Shown here piece by piece: positions 36,540-45,060 of a stretch of DNA of 64,000 nt (positions are counted from its first letter, which is position 1; each line of letters begins with the position of its first letter). Origin of the DNA: Paenibacillus algicola. Lineage in GTDB: Bacteria > Bacillota > Bacilli > Paenibacillales > Paenibacillaceae. Made by a program: the position numbers and the translations under genes. The notes under the pieces were generated by a model, which was not told the DNA's origin, made no database searches, and worked only from the letters and a program-made list of their open reading frames with translations. Location of the stretch: the NCBI RefSeq assembly GCF_005577435.1, contig NZ_CP040396.1, positions 3,352,501 to 3,416,500 on the forward strand, in the 5' to 3' direction.

Positions 36540-36620
36540 CAAATAGCGCGCAGGATTGATACAGGCACATCCTCTCTTTTGAAGAAAGGTGAGACTGTAA
36601 CCATCCTTGCGCGCTATTTT
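36540..36620. repeat. Long-loop inverted repeat
   Basis: AAATAGCGCGCAGGAT and ATCCTTGCGCGCTATTTT (one extra base) are complementary arms separated by about 45 bases, between the peptidase stop and the convergent transporter stop. It could be a long terminator for both genes; the loop is unusually large. Confidence 0.5.
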
Positions 36621-36635
36621 GCTAGATCTATAGGT

Positions 36636-38030
36636 TTATGCCTGCATGACGTCGATTTCCTGATTCCGCTCCTGATACACCTTCTCATCGACCTGATTCA
36701 GCGCTTTGCCGGTAATCATCCCGGCCGTCATGGAGCCGTTGACGTTCAGTGCTGTACGTCCCATATCAATCAGAGGCTCTACAGAGATCAACAGACCTGC
36801 CAGTGCAACCGGCAGATTCATCGTAGACAGAACGATCAGGGAAGCAAAGGTCGCTCCGCCTCCGATGCCCGCCACACCGAAGGAGCTGATCATAACCACG
36901 ACGACAAGCGTCAGCAGGAAGGTCCAGTCCATCGGATCGATGCCCTGGGTCGGCGCAATCATAACCGCGAGCATAGCAGGATAAATTCCGGCACAGCCGT
37001 TTTGCCCCATCGTTGCCCCAAATGAAGCCGACAGGTTGGCAACGCCTTCCGAAACGCCCAGCTTCTTGTTCTGGGTTTGCACGTTTAACGGAATGGTTGC
37101 CGCGCTGGAGCGGGAGGTAAATGCAAAGGTCAGCACGGGCAGCACCTTTCTCAAGTAAGTCACCGGATTAAAGCCGAACACCAGCAGGAGCAGCAAGTGG
37201 ATGATAAACATGACAAACAAGGCAACATATGAAGCCAGGACAAAATCGATCAGGTCGAGAATGACCTGCAGATCCGTGCTGGCAATCGTCTTGGCCATGA
37301 GGGCCAGGATGCCGTAAGGGGTCAGGCGCAGCACCAGGGTGACGATCCGCATCACGATGCCGTACAGGGAGCGCACCAGCTTGCGGAACGTTTCCGCCTG
37401 CTCTGGCTGCTTCCGGTCCAGACCCAGTACAGCTATGCCGATAAAGGCCGAGAAGATGACGACAGCAATCGTTGAGGAGCGCCGTGCCCCGGTCATATCC
37501 GCGAATGGATTGGAAGGAACGAATTCCAGAATCTGCTCCGGCAGAGACTGATCCTGCACCGTGCCAAGCCGCTCCTCCAGAGCAGCACCCTGCTCCTGCT
37601 CCGCTGCACCGGCCTGGATATTCTCGGCAGAGAGATCGAACACATTCGCAGCGGTAATGCCGACCACAGCCGCTACACCGGTGGTCAGAATGAGAACCGC
37701 GATAATGGAGGCGCTCATTTTACCCAGGTTGCTGCCGCCCTTCAGGTTCATAATTGCCGATATAATCGACACCATAATGAGCGGAATAACCATCATTTGC
37801 AGCAGACGCACATATCCGTAGCCGACCAGATTGAACCAGTCACTGGACTTTGAGATCGTATCCGAATCGGCGGTGTAAATAGCCTGCAGAATGACACCGA
37901 ACGCAACGCCTAGCACTAATCCGGCAAACACCCTTTTGGTAAATGAATAGTGCTTCTTCTGCATCCAGAACAAAATACCGATCAGTATGGCGAGCGAAAG
38001 CACGTTTAAAAACACCCATAAGTTTTCCAT
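36636..38030 (-). CDS. tcyP: L-cystine uptake transporter TcyP-like (DAACS family)
   Basis: 464 residues from ATG 38030, about eight membrane helices plus two hairpin loops. The DAACS signatures are visible: LLQMMVIPLIMVSIISAIM (about 80), FTSRSSAATIPLNVQ (about 300-314, the serine-rich substrate loop), ANLSASFGATMGQNGCAGIYPAM (about 325) and GIGGGATFASLIVLSTMNLPV. The overall length and the sequence match the Bacillus TcyP/YhcL cystine permease more than glutamate symporters. The ribosome binding site AGGAGG is 14 bases from the ATG, rather far. It lies alone on the minus strand. Confidence 0.85.
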   Translation of the reverse strand: MENLWVFLNVLSLAILIGILFWMQKKHYSFTKRVFAGLVLGVAFGVILQAIYTADSDTISKSSDWFNLVGYGYVRLLQMMVIPLIMVSIISAIMNLKGGSNLGKMSASIIAVLILTTGVAAVVGITAANVFDLSAENIQAGAAEQEQGAALEERLGTVQDQSLPEQILEFVPSNPFADMTGARRSSTIAVVIFSAFIGIAVLGLDRKQPEQAETFRKLVRSLYGIVMRIVTLVLRLTPYGILALMAKTIASTDLQVILDLIDFVLASYVALFVMFIIHLLLLLVFGFNPVTYLRKVLPVLTFAFTSRSSAATIPLNVQTQNKKLGVSEGVANLSASFGATMGQNGCAGIYPAMLAVMIAPTQGIDPMDWTFLLTLVVVVMISSFGVAGIGGGATFASLIVLSTMNLPVALAGLLISVEPLIDMGRTALNVNGSMTAGMITGKALNQVDEKVYQERNQEIDVMQA

Positions 38031-38140
38031 GATATGGACTTCAGCCTCCTGTTTATGTATTTCAGCCTTAATATGGATTTTCGATCCCATTCTTATGTAA
38101 ACATTAACCTATATATACGAATCGAATATAAGAAAATCCT

Positions 38141-38884
38141 CTACTCGGCTGTAGCCAAAATCAGTAGCAGCACGCTGTAAAAAATAGCCCCGAACACAAA
38201 TGGCAGCACCCGGCTTTGCTGCTCCTTGGGCAGCTCCTCCTTGAGGACATTTAATAGAATGCCTCCAGCCAGAAATGCAAATATGATCGAGACGACAGCC
38301 TCCTCCACCTGAATGACCGTCCCTGCCAGCCATCCTGTCAGCACCCCTGCAGTCAGAAACCAGCGTCCCGCCAGATCATAGCGGTGCTTATGCGCTGCCC
38401 GCAGCGAATGATCGTTGACCATAAAGTGAAGTGTCATGGCAATGGTAAACAGAAGCAGGCTGTAGAAGGAGTGTGAGGTGCGTTGAAGCAGCAAATAGCC
38501 AATCAGCACGTTGTATACGAAAAAGATACTCATATGAAACCAGAAGACGCCGACTCCCGGTGTCCCCTCGCCCCGTTGACTGCCAGAATCTGATTCTGCA
38601 CTGGCCTTGACCAGCCTCTCCATCACATAGAAGAACATCAGGCCAAGCATCGCTACGAGATACACATGATGCTCCAGAAACGCAAGACTCTGAGGCGTAT
38701 GGTCCTGGATCACGTTCTGATGCTGCTGCAGCTCCGGGAGAATGTGGACGAACACATATGCAACCGACACGCCGCCAGCGGCCGAAAGCACCCAGCTCCG
38801 AGGGATGACACGAAGAAAGCTCAAATGTCCTGAAAAGATATGGGCACAGGCTATGACGCATGCCATAATTAAGGTTACACTCAT
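38141..38884 (-). CDS. ZIP-like membrane protein
   Basis: 247 residues from ATG 38884, behind GGAGG at eight bases, with seven to eight hydrophobic segments. VAYVFVHILPELQQHQ (about 40-55) carries HxxPE, and FAFLAGGILLNVLKEELPKEQQ (about 203-224) carries a second GG/PKE segment; these two echo the metal-site helices of ZIP zinc/iron transporters, but the match is not full, with only parts of the ZIP motif present. The protein is shorter than normal ZIPs (over 270). I give it as a divergent ZIP-like protein; the function is unknown. Confidence 0.6.
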   Translation of the reverse strand: MSVTLIMACVIACAHIFSGHLSFLRVIPRSWVLSAAGGVSVAYVFVHILPELQQHQNVIQDHTPQSLAFLEHHVYLVAMLGLMFFYVMERLVKASAESDSGSQRGEGTPGVGVFWFHMSIFFVYNVLIGYLLLQRTSHSFYSLLLFTIAMTLHFMVNDHSLRAAHKHRYDLAGRWFLTAGVLTGWLAGTVIQVEEAVVSIIFAFLAGGILLNVLKEELPKEQQSRVLPFVFGAIFYSVLLLILATAE

Positions 38885-38976
38885 CCTACCATCCTCCAGC
38901 TGAATACCAGATTTTTGTATACATAACCGGATGGCGGGGAGTCTAATCAAATGAAGTGAAGGATGGAGGGAACAGG

Positions 38977-39519
38977 ATGAAGGCGGATCGTAAGGTCTCC
39001 GTATTTATCGCGCCCACCTTGGACGGGTACATTGCAGGAAAGGATGATTCCCTGGATTGGCTCTTTAAGGTAGAGGGAGAAGGAGACAATGGGTACAGCG
39101 AGTTCTATGACACCGTGGATACAATCCTGATGGGTAAACGGACGTTTGACTGGATTATGAACCAGGGAGAGGCATTTCCCTACAAAGGAAAGGCCTGCTA
39201 CGTATTTACCCGGTCAGAGACAGCAAGCCATGAGGATGTGACCTTTGTGAACGGCAGCCCCTCGGAGCTGATTCAGAAGCTGAAAAAGGAAGACGGCTCA
39301 AAAATCTGGGTCGTCGGCGGAGGCGAGCTGCTTCAATCTCTGCTGTCCGAGCGGCTGGTGGATGAATTGTTCATTACGATTGCACCGGTGCTGCTGGGAG
39401 AAGGAATACCGCTCTTTAAAGGAGGCGGACCGCCGCAGGAGCTGCTCTTCAAGGGCTCCAGAAGCTTTAATCAATTTGTGGAGCTGCATTATGAGGTGAA
39501 ATCATCACTCGGGAGATGA
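38977..39519 (+). CDS. Dihydrofolate reductase family protein (RibD C-terminal type)
   Basis: 180 residues from ATG 38977 behind GGAGGG. The DHFR-like fold motifs are visible: SVFIAPTLDGYIAGKDDSLDWL (about 8-29), TILMGKRTFDWIM, and IWVVGGGELLQSLL (about 109-122), the nucleotide-binding stretch, followed by the C-terminal LFITIAPVLLGEGIPLF. These YwjB/YyaP-like proteins are NADPH-dependent reductases with unclear substrates. It diverges from the ZIP-like gene and has its own terminator. Confidence 0.85.
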   Translation: MKADRKVSVFIAPTLDGYIAGKDDSLDWLFKVEGEGDNGYSEFYDTVDTILMGKRTFDWIMNQGEAFPYKGKACYVFTRSETASHEDVTFVNGSPSELIQKLKKEDGSKIWVVGGGELLQSLLSERLVDELFITIAPVLLGEGIPLFKGGGPPQELLFKGSRSFNQFVELHYEVKSSLGR

Positions 39520-39521
39520 AA

Positions 39522-39549
39522 AAAAAAGACGGCATTCGCCGTCTTTTTT
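39522..39549. terminator. Intrinsic terminator
   Basis: AAAAAAGACGGC, ATTC loop, GCCGTCTTTTTT, immediately after the stop at 39519. Confidence 0.9.
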
Positions 39550-39616
39550 ACATGGTGTAAACGTACAGGAGAACTAAGCATTCGGTTTAGGCACGACTGT
39601 GCATCAGCAACACAAT

Positions 39617-40414
39617 TTATTCCCTCTTCTGCGCCTCCCTTGGAGAAGCCGTCAGCAGCACCTGGGGTGACCCGTTAGAGGGATGGCTGACAATTGAAGT
39701 GTCTACACCAAAAATTTCTCTGAGCCGTTCCTCTGTCAGCATGTCCTGCGGCGGCCCTGCGCCTGCCGCCCGTCCATCCTGGAGCAGCAGCAGCTTGTCG
39801 CAGAATTGAGCCGCCAGATTCAGATCATGCAGCACGCTGATGATCGTAATGCCGCTCTCCTGGCGCCATTGTGATACCATCTCCATGAACTGCAGCTGAT
39901 AACGGATATCGAGATAGGTTGTGGGCTCATCCAGCAGCAGCAAAGTCGGCTGCTGCGCCATCACCTTGCCGAGTGCTGTCCGCTGCCGCTGACCGCCGCT
40001 CAGCTCATCCACCGGACGGTTCTGCAATACCAGCAGATCCAGCTTCTCCATAATGGAGTCCAGTAACGGAGCAGGGTCGTGAGGTTCACGGCCCAGCCAG
40101 CCCTGGAACGGGTATCTGCCCATCTCCAGCACTTCCCGTACTGTAAAGCTTGTCGCGGGCAGCCCTTCCTGCTGCAGGACGGCAATGAAGCGAGCCAGTT
40201 CCTTGCGGCTGTGCTTGCGAATATTGCGGCCGGCTACAGTAACCGTGCCGCAGGAAGGCGCCTCTACACCGGAAAGAAGCTGCAGCAGGGTAGATTTTCC
40301 GCTTCCGTTCGGCCCGATCACCCCCCACCACTCTCCTGCCTGGACCTGCCAGTCCAGAGGCTGCAGCGCCATAACCTCGCCGTACCGTCTGCCGGCACCC
40401 TCAAGAGTAATCAT
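39617..40414 (-). CDS. btuD: Cobalamin ABC transporter ATP-binding protein
   Basis: 265 residues. Walker A is GPNGSGKST (about 34-42), the Q loop is AVLQQEG, the ABC signature is LSGGQRQR (about 137-144), and Walker B is LLLLDEPTTYLD (about 157-168), followed by the H loop in SVLHDLN. It drives the importer of the FecCD type. It starts inside the stop of the permease gene and is the last gene of btuF-btuC-btuD. The operon stands behind a cobalamin riboswitch, which sets the substrate as a corrinoid rather than a siderophore. Confidence 0.9.
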   Translation of the reverse strand: MITLEGAGRRYGEVMALQPLDWQVQAGEWWGVIGPNGSGKSTLLQLLSGVEAPSCGTVTVAGRNIRKHSRKELARFIAVLQQEGLPATSFTVREVLEMGRYPFQGWLGREPHDPAPLLDSIMEKLDLLVLQNRPVDELSGGQRQRTALGKVMAQQPTLLLLDEPTTYLDIRYQLQFMEMVSQWRQESGITIISVLHDLNLAAQFCDKLLLLQDGRAAGAGPPQDMLTEERLREIFGVDTSIVSHPSNGSPQVLLTASPREAQKRE

Positions 40415-41457
40415 TGCTGTCCCTCCCTGCGCTGCCTCCGACTGCGATACAGCAGGTAGGCAAAGAACGGAGCACCGATGAAGGCCGTCACGACACCAAT
40501 CGGTATCTCAGACGGAGCCAGCAGCGTTCGGGCCGCCGTGTCGCTCCAGACCATGAATACCGCCCCGCCTAAGGCAGAAAGCGGAATAATGATCCGGTAA
40601 TCCGACCCCGTCAGCAGGCGGATCATATGCGGAATGACAAGCCCGACGAAGCCGATCACGCCAGATACGGACACAGCAGCAGCTGTCAGCAGGGTAGCCA
40701 CCACGAGCACGCTTCCCTTTAACCGATCCACATTCAACCCTGTATATGCAGCCTGGCGCTCTCCTAGTGCCAGCAGGTTTAAGGCTCTCGACCGGCTCCA
40801 TAAATAAATCAGGCCCGCTGTGAAATAAGGCAGCAGCACCAGAATATACGTCCAGCCCCGCAGGCTGAGGCTGCCCAGCGTCCAGAATAAAATATCATTC
40901 ATCGTATCTCGGGACATAATCGTCAAGAAAGACACCACCGCTCCCAGAAAGGACTGCATAATGACACCAGCCAGGATCAGCCCGTGCGTTGGAAGCTTGC
41001 CCTGTTCCCTCGATAATGCCAGCACGATCCACAGCGTTACTGCGCCAGTGACAAATGCAACGAGCGGCAGCGTCCATGCCCCCGCAAAGGAATACTGCAT
41101 ACCGTAAAAAATAAGCAGCGCTGCGCCCAGTGACGAGCCGGAGGCCACGCCCAGTGTAAACGGGTCCGCAAGCGGATTACGCAGCACTCCTTGAAAGGCC
41201 GCCCCTGCCGTTGCCAGGGATGCACCCACCAGCATGCCGAGCAGTATACGGGGTAGACGCACCTTCATAATAATTTGTTCCGCCGAGGACTCCCAGGCTG
41301 TCGGAAACCGCTCTGCCAGACCGGGAACCCGCTGAAGCAGCATGGCTCCGATCTGCCCGGCAGGCAGATGAACGGAGCCGATACCCAGGCTGACCACAAG
41401 GGTCAGCACCAGAAGCAGCAGTCCCGCTATCGTATAGCCTGCCAGCTTGGAATTCAC
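40411..41457 (-). CDS. btuC: Cobalamin ABC transporter permease (FecCD family)
   Basis: 348 residues with about ten membrane helices, starting at GTG that overlaps the btuF stop. The FecCD features are visible: LPRILLGMLVGASLATAGAAFQGVLRNPLADPFTLGVASGSSLGAAL (about 68-115) and GVIGFVGLVIPHMIRLLTGSDYR (about 262-284), the latter holding the coupling-helix glycines. It forms the membrane channel of the importer with BtuD. Its substrate is assigned from the upstream riboswitch. Confidence 0.92.
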   Translation of the reverse strand: MNSKLAGYTIAGLLLLVLTLVVSLGIGSVHLPAGQIGAMLLQRVPGLAERFPTAWESSAEQIIMKVRLPRILLGMLVGASLATAGAAFQGVLRNPLADPFTLGVASGSSLGAALLIFYGMQYSFAGAWTLPLVAFVTGAVTLWIVLALSREQGKLPTHGLILAGVIMQSFLGAVVSFLTIMSRDTMNDILFWTLGSLSLRGWTYILVLLPYFTAGLIYLWSRSRALNLLALGERQAAYTGLNVDRLKGSVLVVATLLTAAAVSVSGVIGFVGLVIPHMIRLLTGSDYRIIIPLSALGGAVFMVWSDTAARTLLAPSEIPIGVVTAFIGAPFFAYLLYRSRRQRREGQQ

Positions 41458-42476
41458 GGAGTCATCAAATCCGGATAGATCGCCTTCGCTACTTCAATCA
41501 GGCCCTGCGTAACACGAGGTCCCGGGCGGCTAATCAGATTGTCGTCCAGCTTGAACAGCTGTCCGTCCTGAATGGCCTGGATTTGATCCCAGCCGCTGCG
41601 AGATTGAATGAGCTGATCTAAAGACTGGTTGTTCTCATCCATGACATTTGCGGAATATAGAATGACATCAGGATTCGCAGCAATAATGTTCTCTTCACTT
41701 ACCTCAAACCAGCCTTCTGCCTCGCCCGCCGCATTGATGGCATTGCTCAGCTTCAGCATTTCATCCAGGTAAGTTCCGCTGCCTACTGTCCAGCCCGGTG
41801 AAAATTCAACATACACGGTCTTCTTGTCTTCTTCCTTCACGTCTTTTACCGCGTTCTTCACCATGTCCAGCTCCTGCTGCATCTGATCGGTAATTTCCTT
41901 GGCTTGGGCCTTACGGTCTGTAATCTCTCCGACCAGCGCGATATTGTCCATCACTTCAGCAATGGTCTTGGGATCATTGACGAACAGCTTGACATCCAGA
42001 TCACGAAGCTTGTTGATATTATCCTCATTCATGGCAGCCGTGAACACTACATCTGCTCCAGATGCCACAATCGCCTCTACATCCGACTCATATCCGCCCA
42101 TCTTGGGCTTGGACTTCGCCGCCTCCGGGTAATCGTCCACCTCGGACACACCAACGATCTGCTCATCAAGGCCGAGCGCAAACAGCTTCTCGGTTTCAGA
42201 CGGAGACAAGGAAACTACCTTCGCCGGTGCCGCTTCGAATGTCATTTCGGTCCCGGTCGCATCCTTCACCGTTAACGGATAGACGGTCTTGTCGGCTTCG
42301 CTGTCTTTGCCCTCTTCCTTCTGGGTCTCATCGTTATTGGCTTCACTTCCCTGTGACTGCTCTTGCTGCGCCGGCTGTGTCTCGTTCTCTTCGGCCGGGC
42401 TTGTGCACGCCGCCAGCATCATAGCCAGCATCATCGTCATCAAGAGCGTGGATCCGAACTTTAACATCTTGTTCAT
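41454..42476 (-). CDS. btuF: Cobalamin-binding lipoprotein of an ABC importer
   Basis: 340 residues from ATG 42476 behind GGGGAGAG. A lipoprotein signal ends in MLAACTS, so the cysteine at about 24 is lipid-anchored. Then comes an acidic, Glu/Gln-rich linker (about 30-65) and the periplasmic-binding fold: VVSLSPSETEKLFALGLDEQIVGV (about 87-110), KPKMGGYESDVEAIVASGADVVF and the C-terminal NAINAAGEAEGWFEVSEENIIAANPDVI. Homologues bind B12 or iron-siderophores; the riboswitch upstream points to B12. It is the first gene of the operon. Confidence 0.9.
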   Translation of the reverse strand: MNKMLKFGSTLLMTMMLAMMLAACTSPAEENETQPAQQEQSQGSEANNDETQKEEGKDSEADKTVYPLTVKDATGTEMTFEAAPAKVVSLSPSETEKLFALGLDEQIVGVSEVDDYPEAAKSKPKMGGYESDVEAIVASGADVVFTAAMNEDNINKLRDLDVKLFVNDPKTIAEVMDNIALVGEITDRKAQAKEITDQMQQELDMVKNAVKDVKEEDKKTVYVEFSPGWTVGSGTYLDEMLKLSNAINAAGEAEGWFEVSEENIIAANPDVILYSANVMDENNQSLDQLIQSRSGWDQIQAIQDGQLFKLDDNLISRPGPRVTQGLIEVAKAIYPDLMTP

Positions 42477-42564
42477 TGGTTTCTCTCCCCTTATTTGTAT
42501 AATTTCGAGATATACCGCTTGCTCCACTTTAACATCATTCATCTGGCGTTTCGGATTTGGACCG

Positions 42565-42602
42565 CAAAAAACCCCTGACTCCTCGTTAAAGAATCAGGGG
42601 TT
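42565..42602 (-). terminator. Terminator between the cobalamin riboswitch and btuF
   Basis: On the minus strand AACCCCTGATTC pairs with GAGTCAGGGGTT, followed by six T (one mismatch). It lies 89 bases before the btuF start. It is probably the riboswitch-controlled attenuator, or else ends a short transcript that carries the small frame at 42606-42743. Confidence 0.85.
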
Positions 42603-42605
42603 ACG

Positions 42606-42743
42606 TTATTGGATCGGTACACCGCAGCATAAAGCCGGGCGAAACACCTCCTGCTGCACTTCACAGGCAGGATCTGTTCCGCTGCATGCACGGCAGCTCC
42701 AAACGTAATCCTCTCCTCGAAGGACCGTCAGATCATCACGCAA
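42606..42743 (-). CDS. Possible small cysteine-rich protein in the cobalamin riboswitch leader
   Basis: An open frame of 45 residues from TTG (42743) to TAA (42606) lies between the riboswitch and the terminator. AGGAG, which is part of the conserved riboswitch end, stands seven bases before the TTG. The product has five cysteines in CRACSGTDPACEV and ALCCGV, with an acidic N-terminus. It ends four bases before the terminator stem. This could be a real leader protein, or a frame open by chance. I do not recognise a family. Confidence 0.35.
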   Translation of the reverse strand: MRDDLTVLRGEDYVWSCRACSGTDPACEVQQEVFRPALCCGVPIQ

Positions 42744-42922
42744 GGCAGGTCTCCTGACTTGCAGGTGGTGCTTCTCCCCCGCCTTCCCGAGCCTAGTGCT
42801 ACAGCCAGTGGCATCGTGGGGGAGTCTCCTGCTTTACAGTGGCGGGACCGTGCCGGAATTGCACCGGCTTCCCTTTTCACCCGAGGCTAACGCTTTAAAG
42901 GTTAAGCCCGGGACCTCGCATG
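42744..42922 (-). promoter_or_regulatory. Cobalamin riboswitch
   Basis: On the minus strand the conserved core is present: GGGAAGCCGGTGCAA, TCCGGCACGGTCCCGCCACTGT, GATGCCACTG, the pseudoknot-side CACTAGGCTCGGGAAGGC, and the 3' end AAGTCAGGAGACCTGCC. It is the standard adenosylcobalamin (B12-box) riboswitch. It precedes btuF-btuC-btuD. When B12 is high, expression of the importer should fall. Confidence 0.96.
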
Positions 42923-42972
42923 TATGTGTATGGATTATCTGGTTTGATATACAAGCTTGTTCTCTGTTGTGA

Positions 42973-43001
42973 ATTATAGGACATCTGGACAAGCCTTACA
43001 A
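42973..43001 (-). promoter_or_regulatory. Promoter of the cobalamin riboswitch transcript
   Basis: On the minus strand TTGTAA (43001-42996), 17-base spacer, TATAAT (42978-42973). It lies about 50 bases before the riboswitch core. Confidence 0.75.
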
Positions 43002-43008
43002 CCATTAT

Positions 43009-43737
43009 CTACTCGGGGGCACTGCCTGGAAAGAGTTGCTGCTCCGGCAGCAGCGCTCCCGGAGAGGGCGCAGAACGCTGTTCCAGAAGCAGCATGCGGT
43101 TCCCCTTATGCGGGGGCTTGACATGGATGCTTCCTCCTCTCTGCACATCCCCTGCCTCATAAAACACCTCACTAACCACCGTGCTGTCTCCCCGGGCAGT
43201 CAGGACCAGTCCGCGATCTGCATGATGAAGGCCATCCTGCCCCTCCAGCTGAAATACAGGCACCTGTGCCTCCAGCTGATGATAAGCCCTGAAATCTGAT
43301 TTCGTCAGCCTTGAAGCTGCCCCCGTAATGCCGGAGCTAGAACGCTTCACCCACAGCACGGCTGTACTTTGCGCCGGAAGGATCACCTTGGCGTCGAAGT
43401 CTTCGCCGCTTCTAACAGACAGCTCTGTTGAGTATGCCCCGAACACATAATAAAGAGCATACCGCTCATTGAAATCAACCGCTTCCTCCGACATGTTCAC
43501 AATCTCCACGAATTCAAATAAATCAGCCCCGCCCGCGCCTTCAATCACACCATGGTGAGAGCGGTCATCGGGATATACCTCCGTAATATATATCGGCATG
43601 GCTGTAACAGAGCTTGCGGTAAGCTCCCGCGGAAGCTGGGGCTCCGCTTCCGCTGCCCGCAAAGCACCCTGAAACAGGAGGAGGCCCAATACACTGAGAA
43701 GTCCAAGTGTGCGCGCTCCTATTTTTCTGTCCAGCAA
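43009..43737 (-). CDS. Secreted lamin-tail-domain protein
   Basis: 242 residues from TTG 43737, behind GGAGG at eight bases. A signal peptide (about 8-28, LGLLSVLGLLLFQGALRAAEA) is followed by one domain with ITEVYPDDRSHHGVIEGAGGADLFEFVEIVNMSEEAVDF (about 49-87), the lamin-tail motif found in Bacillus exported metallophosphatases and nucleases. Those proteins are longer and carry a catalytic domain; here the protein stops after the lamin-tail domain, so it is a free-standing version or a shortened one. No catalytic residues are seen. The role is unknown; the domain may bind the surface or DNA. Confidence 0.8.
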   Translation of the reverse strand: MLDRKIGARTLGLLSVLGLLLFQGALRAAEAEPQLPRELTASSVTAMPIYITEVYPDDRSHHGVIEGAGGADLFEFVEIVNMSEEAVDFNERYALYYVFGAYSTELSVRSGEDFDAKVILPAQSTAVLWVKRSSSGITGAASRLTKSDFRAYHQLEAQVPVFQLEGQDGLHHADRGLVLTARGDSTVVSEVFYEAGDVQRGGSIHVKPPHKGNRMLLLEQRSAPSPGALLPEQQLFPGSAPE

Positions 43738-43942
43738 ATACGTCGCCTCCCGTCATCCTTTCGTTTCTACCAGTTAACAGGACGAACATGAGGTGTGTGT
43801 TAATTCTGATGGCGATCTGTATGAAGCTTTTGACAGGAAAGGCATGGCGTTCTGGATCCTTCTCTCGTACGGCTTTGCCCTTGAAGCGGGTCTTCGTTTA
43901 CAATAGAACCTGGACAAGACTGAATAAGCGGAGGCGTAACCT

Positions 43943-44944
43943 ATGCTGTTTATTGATAATCAAGGAATCCATGATCCCGCCATCAATCTGGCGATTGAGG
44001 AATATGCGCTGAAGCATCTTCCTATGGACGACAGCTATCTTCTGTTTTACATCAACCAGCCATCTATCATTATCGGCAAGCATCAGAATACGATTGAAGA
44101 GATTAACCAGGAATACATCCGCGATCACCGGATTCAGGTCGTACGGCGTCTGTCCGGCGGCGGAGCAGTCTACCATGATCTGGGCAATCTGAACTTCAGC
44201 TTTATTACGAGGGATGACGGACAATCTTTCCACAACTTTTTGAAGTTCACACAGCCGGTCATTGATTTTCTGCAAAAAATGGGCGTTCCTGCCGAGCTTA
44301 GCGGCCGCAACGATCTGCAGGTCGGGGAGAAGAAAATTTCTGGCAACGCCCAGTTCTCCACGCGCGGCCGTATGTTCAGCCACGGCACCTTGATGTATGA
44401 CTTGAACCTGGATGACGTACAGGCCTCCCTGAATGCCAATCCGGAAAAGTTCAAATCCAAGAGCACCAAGTCGGTCCGCAGCCGTGTAGCCAACATTAAA
44501 GAACTGCTTGGAACGGATATGACCATTGAGCAATTCCGGGCAGAGCTGCTGCGCTCGATCTTCGGCATGGAGCCGGACCAGGTTCCGCAATATGTGCTGC
44601 AGGAGAAGGACTGGGACATGATCCATCAAATCTCCAGGGAACGGTATCAGAGCTGGGACTGGAATTACGGACAGTCGCCAGAGTCTAATGTGAAGCATGC
44701 CCGCAAGTTTCCCGTAGGCATCATTGACATTCGGATGAATATTAAAGACGGACATATTGCGGAGATCAAGATTTACGGCGATTTCTTTGGTGTCGGGGAT
44801 GTTGCAGACATCGAGGATGCACTCCGGGGCAAACGGTATGAGGAGAATCAAATCAGAGAAGCCCTCTCTCCCTTTAACGTCAAGCACTACTTCGGGAACC
44901 TCGCTCAGGAAGACCTCATTGGGCTGATCTTTCTGGAGGAATAA
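43943..44944 (+). CDS. lplJ: Lipoate--protein ligase
   Basis: 333 residues behind GGAGG. Attaches free lipoate to the E2/H proteins in an ATP-dependent way, in the cytoplasm. The signature is VVRRLSGGGAVYHDLGNLNFSFI (about 66-88; RRxSGGGAVxHDxGN) and the lysine motif GEKKISGNAQF (about 128-138), followed by HGTLMYDLNLDDV. The C-terminal accessory domain runs from about 240. It is divergent from the lamin-tail gene and has its own terminator. Also called lplA in other species. Confidence 0.95.
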   Translation: MLFIDNQGIHDPAINLAIEEYALKHLPMDDSYLLFYINQPSIIIGKHQNTIEEINQEYIRDHRIQVVRRLSGGGAVYHDLGNLNFSFITRDDGQSFHNFLKFTQPVIDFLQKMGVPAELSGRNDLQVGEKKISGNAQFSTRGRMFSHGTLMYDLNLDDVQASLNANPEKFKSKSTKSVRSRVANIKELLGTDMTIEQFRAELLRSIFGMEPDQVPQYVLQEKDWDMIHQISRERYQSWDWNYGQSPESNVKHARKFPVGIIDIRMNIKDGHIAEIKIYGDFFGVGDVADIEDALRGKRYEENQIREALSPFNVKHYFGNLAQEDLIGLIFLEE

Positions 44945-44968
44945 CAGATAGATCCTGCAACAGACTAC

Positions 44969-45010
44969 AATAGGCTGCCCCGGAACCAACATTCCGTGAG
45001 GCAGCCTATT
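44969..45010. terminator. Intrinsic stem-loop after lplJ
   Basis: AATAGGCTGCC and GGCAGCCTATT pair across a 20-base loop with a small inner CCGGAA/TTCCG stem, 24 bases after the stop. Confidence 0.7.
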
Positions 45011-45060
45011 ATGTCTTTAGTACCCATGTGGGCACGGATTGCAGCATGCTGAAGGGCAGA

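Noticed and set aside
38100..38130. Possible CymR site (ATATAGG) upstream of tcyP
   Set aside because: A seven-base match in an AT-rich region is too weak to support an operator.
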